Assembly (NCBI GenBank): GCA_012719195.1
Contig: JAAYAV010000017.1
Coordinates: forward strand, 1 to 23,157
Origin: Anaerolineae bacterium
GTDB lineage: Bacteria > Chloroflexota > Anaerolineae > DRVO01
DNA: 23,157 bases
Direction: 5' to 3'
In this document: positions 21,133-23,157 of the stretch, one piece after another
Layout of the letters: each line of letters starts with the position of its first letter
How positions within the stretch are numbered: position 1 is the stretch's first letter
The notes under the pieces: model-generated
Seen by the model: the letters and a program-made list of their open reading frames with translations, nothing else
What the model was told of the DNA's origin: nothing
The model's database searches: none
Made by a program: the position numbers and the translations under genes

Positions 21133-22527
21133 TCAGCTCATCTCATCGGCGGTTCGCAGGACATCGTCGATATCGCCCTGAAGGAAAAAGGCCTGCTCGG
21201 GGATGTCGTCGTGCCGGCCTTCGAGTATCTCCTTGAAGCCGCGCACGGTATCTCCCACGGGCACGTAGCGCCCCGGCCTGCCAGTGTACCTCTCCGCCAC
21301 AAACATCGGCTGCGACAGGAAGCGCTGGATCCGGCGGGCGCGGCCCACCACCAGCTTGTCCTCGTCCGAGAGCTCGTCCACTCCCAGGATCGCGATGATG
21401 TCCTGCAGGTCCTTGTAGCGCTGCAGCACCTGCTGCACGTCGCGCGCCACTTCATAGTGCTCCTGTCCCACCACCGTAGCGTCCAGAATGCGGGAGTTGG
21501 ACGACAAGGGGTCCACAGCCGGGTACAGGCCCTGAGCCGCGATGGCGCGATCGAGCGAGATGGTGGAGTCCAGGTGCGCGAACGTGGCCACCGGGGCCGG
21601 GTCGGTGTAGTCGTCGGCGGGAACGTACACCGCTTCCATTGAGGTGATGGCGCCCTTGCGCGTCGAAGTGATCCGCTCCTGGAGTTCCCCCATCTCGCTG
21701 CTGAGCGTCGGCTGGTATCCCACGGCCGAGGGCATGCGGCCCAAGAGCGCCGACACTTCCGACCCCGACATGACGAAGCGGAAGATGTTGTCGATGAACA
21801 GCAGAACCTCGGCCCCCTGATCGCGCAGGTACTCGGCCATTGTGACGCCGGATAGCGCCACCCGCAGCCGGACGCCCGGCGACTCGTTCATCTGACCGAA
21901 CACCATCACCGTCCGGGGCAGTACGCCGGTGGCCTCCATCTCATGCCATAGCTCGGTGCCCTCACGGCTCCGCTCGCCCACCCCAGCGAAGACGGAATAA
22001 CCACCGTGCTCCATGGCAATGGAGCGGATGAGTTCGGTGATGATGATGGTCTTGCCCGCGCCGGCACCGCCAAAGATGCCCGTCTTCCCGCCTCGGGTTA
22101 GGGGCGCGATTAGGTCGATGACCTTGAGGCCGGTCTCGAAGAACTCGGTCCTCGCCAACTGCTCCTCGAAGGTGGGCGGCTGCCGGTGTATGGGGTAGCG
22201 TTCTTCCGTCTCCACCGGTCCACGCTCGTCGATCGGTTCCCCCAGAACGTTGAAGAGTCGTCCTAGGATCTCCGGCCCCGCCGGCACCGTGATGGGACCA
22301 CCGGTCTGCACCGCCGCCATGCCCCGGCACAACCCGTCGGTCGTGTCCATGGCGATGGTGCGGACGACATCGCTCCCCAGGTGTTGCTGGACCTCCAGCA
22401 CTACCCGGCGATCGCCATCCTGAACCTCCAGGGCATCGTAGATCTCCGGCAACCCACCCGTGGGGTACACCACGTCCACAACCGGGCCATTGATCTGCGC
22501 GATCTTCCCCTCGATACCCTTCGGCAT
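21133..22527 (-). CDS. atpD: F-type ATP synthase beta subunit (catalytic)
   Basis: The 464-residue catalytic subunit of F1. It has the N-terminal barrel (GPVVDVVYPTGGLPEIYDAL), the P-loop GGAGAGKT (153-160) and the catalytic glutamate E185 in GVGERSREG. The Walker B aspartate D246 in FIDNIFRF, the adenine-stacking Y335 in LYPAVDPL and the lever region with DELSDEDKLVV are also present. ATG 22527 has GGGAGG five bases upstream. Two positions differ from the sequence I expect in this very conserved protein: Ala157 where Val is usual in the P-loop, and VMSG where TQAG usually follows FIDNIFRF. All catalytic residues I can check are present, so it should be active. Confidence 0.97.
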   Translation of the reverse strand: MPKGIEGKIAQINGPVVDVVYPTGGLPEIYDALEVQDGDRRVVLEVQQHLGSDVVRTIAMDTTDGLCRGMAAVQTGGPITVPAGPEILGRLFNVLGEPIDERGPVETEERYPIHRQPPTFEEQLARTEFFETGLKVIDLIAPLTRGGKTGIFGGAGAGKTIIITELIRSIAMEHGGYSVFAGVGERSREGTELWHEMEATGVLPRTVMVFGQMNESPGVRLRVALSGVTMAEYLRDQGAEVLLFIDNIFRFVMSGSEVSALLGRMPSAVGYQPTLSSEMGELQERITSTRKGAITSMEAVYVPADDYTDPAPVATFAHLDSTISLDRAIAAQGLYPAVDPLSSNSRILDATVVGQEHYEVARDVQQVLQRYKDLQDIIAILGVDELSDEDKLVVGRARRIQRFLSQPMFVAERYTGRPGRYVPVGDTVRGFKEILEGRHDDIPEQAFFLQGDIDDVLRTADEMS

Positions 22528-22551
22528 GCCGCCTCCCGGACCGCTCCCGCT

Positions 22552-23157
22552 CTATCCTGCGTGCAGCGCTTCGGTAGCGCTGGCAATGTCAAGTATCTCG
22601 CTCGTGATCGCCGTCTGCCGCGCCCGGTTGAAAGCCCGCGTGAGGCTCTCAGCATGGTCCTGGGCTGACTTCGTCGCGTTGCGCATCGCCACCATGCGGG
22701 CCGAGTGCTCGCTCGCCGCCGACTCCAGCAGGTAGCCGAAGACCTGAACCTCCACCGCGTGGGGGAGCAACCGCTCCAGGATGCTCGCCGCGCTCGGCTC
22801 GTAAGTGTACTGAAGGGAGCCTCCGCCCTGGCGCCTCCGGGTGGGGAGCGCCCCCGCTTCGCCTCCCGGCGGCAGGATGGGAGCGACCTGGGTCACCGTC
22901 GGCACCTGCGTCAAGGCACCGCCGAACTCGGTATAGGCTACTAGGCCGGCATCAATCTCGCCGCTGAGGAACGCCGTCTCAAGCAGTCTGGCGATGGGCC
23001 CGGCGAACTGCACCGTCAGCTCGGCCGGGATGCCCTCAAACTCGGCCAGCAAGTCGCCGCCGGCGGCTAGGATACTGCGCCGCGCCTCGACACCAACGGC
23101 GACATAGCCCACGCTTGCCTTCAGGCCTTTTGCGTAGCGCAGCGCCGCGCGGATGAC
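22552..23157 (-). CDS. atpG: F-type ATP synthase gamma subunit, C-terminal part (5' truncated)
   Basis: The frame is open to the window edge, so the N-terminal helix of gamma is missing. The visible 201 residues contain the central Rossmann-like part with the strand YTEFGGALTQVPTVTQ. They also contain the long C-terminal helix with the conserved ESAASEHSARMVAMRNATKSA block and SEILDIASATEAL end that penetrates the alpha3-beta3 ring. It lies 24 bases upstream of atpD in the usual gamma-beta-epsilon order. The delta, alpha and Fo genes are expected beyond the right edge of the window. Confidence 0.95.
   Translation of the reverse strand, partial: VIRAALRYAKGLKASVGYVAVGVEARRSILAAGGDLLAEFEGIPAELTVQFAGPIARLLETAFLSGEIDAGLVAYTEFGGALTQVPTVTQVAPILPPGGEAGALPTRRRQGGGSLQYTYEPSAASILERLLPHAVEVQVFGYLLESAASEHSARMVAMRNATKSAQDHAESLTRAFNRARQTAITSEILDIASATEALHAG

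Noticed and set aside
20100..21236. Plus-strand open frame of 378 codons opposite mreB and atpC
   Set aside because: Composition is Arg/His/Pro-rich, it runs antisense to two clear conserved genes and no motif is visible.
1..23157. CRISPR arrays, tRNA or rRNA genes, transposases, prophage or defence genes
   Set aside because: No spaced direct repeats, cloverleaf candidates, rRNA stretches or characteristic proteins were seen on either strand.

Overview
This is a high-GC, gene-dense window that most likely comes from a Chloroflexota bacterium, probably an uncultured Anaerolineae-like lineage. The lineage call is an inference. It rests on three things: membrane proteins with long Thr/Pro-rich external linkers, a glycosyltransferase-type protein ending in the beta-sandwich tail common in that phylum, and a Wzz domain fused to a tyrosine kinase. 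An atpG-atpD-atpC-mreB order and a Rex regulator are compatible with it. No tRNA, rRNA, CRISPR array, insertion sequence or phage gene was seen, and no gene-free gap exceeds about 150 bases.

Layout. (1) 2-646: C-terminal end of a probable membrane glycosyltransferase. (2) 3416-696, minus strand: a three-gene redox operon of zinc alcohol dehydrogenase, Old Yellow Enzyme-type reductase and nitroreductase. (3) 3566-8387, plus strand, divergent from (2): a Wzz/BY-kinase fusion, two paralogous single-pass membrane proteins and a fumarylacetoacetase-fold hydrolase. The two membrane proteins have an unrecognised four-cysteine N-terminal module. The unit is closed by a strong hairpin at 8415-8453. 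(4) 8537-15813, plus strand: a compressed translation/RNA operon (der, THUMP methyltransferase, NagD-like phosphatase, rlmN) in which neighbours overlap or abut, running into two tandem MATE transporters. (5) 17056-15827, minus strand: an MFS transporter. (6) 17200-17472, plus strand: a small UPF0016/GDT1 cation transporter with a clear promoter. (7) 18900-17479, minus strand: mnmE, divergent from rex (18967-19614, plus strand). (8) 23157-19686, minus strand: atpG (cut by the window edge), atpD, atpC and mreB, converging on rex across a hairpin.

Functional themes. Most of the window is housekeeping: ribosome assembly and RNA modification (Der, RlmN, MnmE, the methyltransferase), energy and redox (F1 ATPase, Rex) and cell shape (MreB). 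The least understood part is 3566-7395. There a polysaccharide co-polymerase/tyrosine kinase is translationally coupled to two membrane proteins. Their cytosolic N-termini share an identical C-x21-C-x17-C-x7-C pattern, while their external domains look quite different. This is the best candidate for an undescribed system, possibly a metal-binding or redox-responsive partner of surface polysaccharide export.
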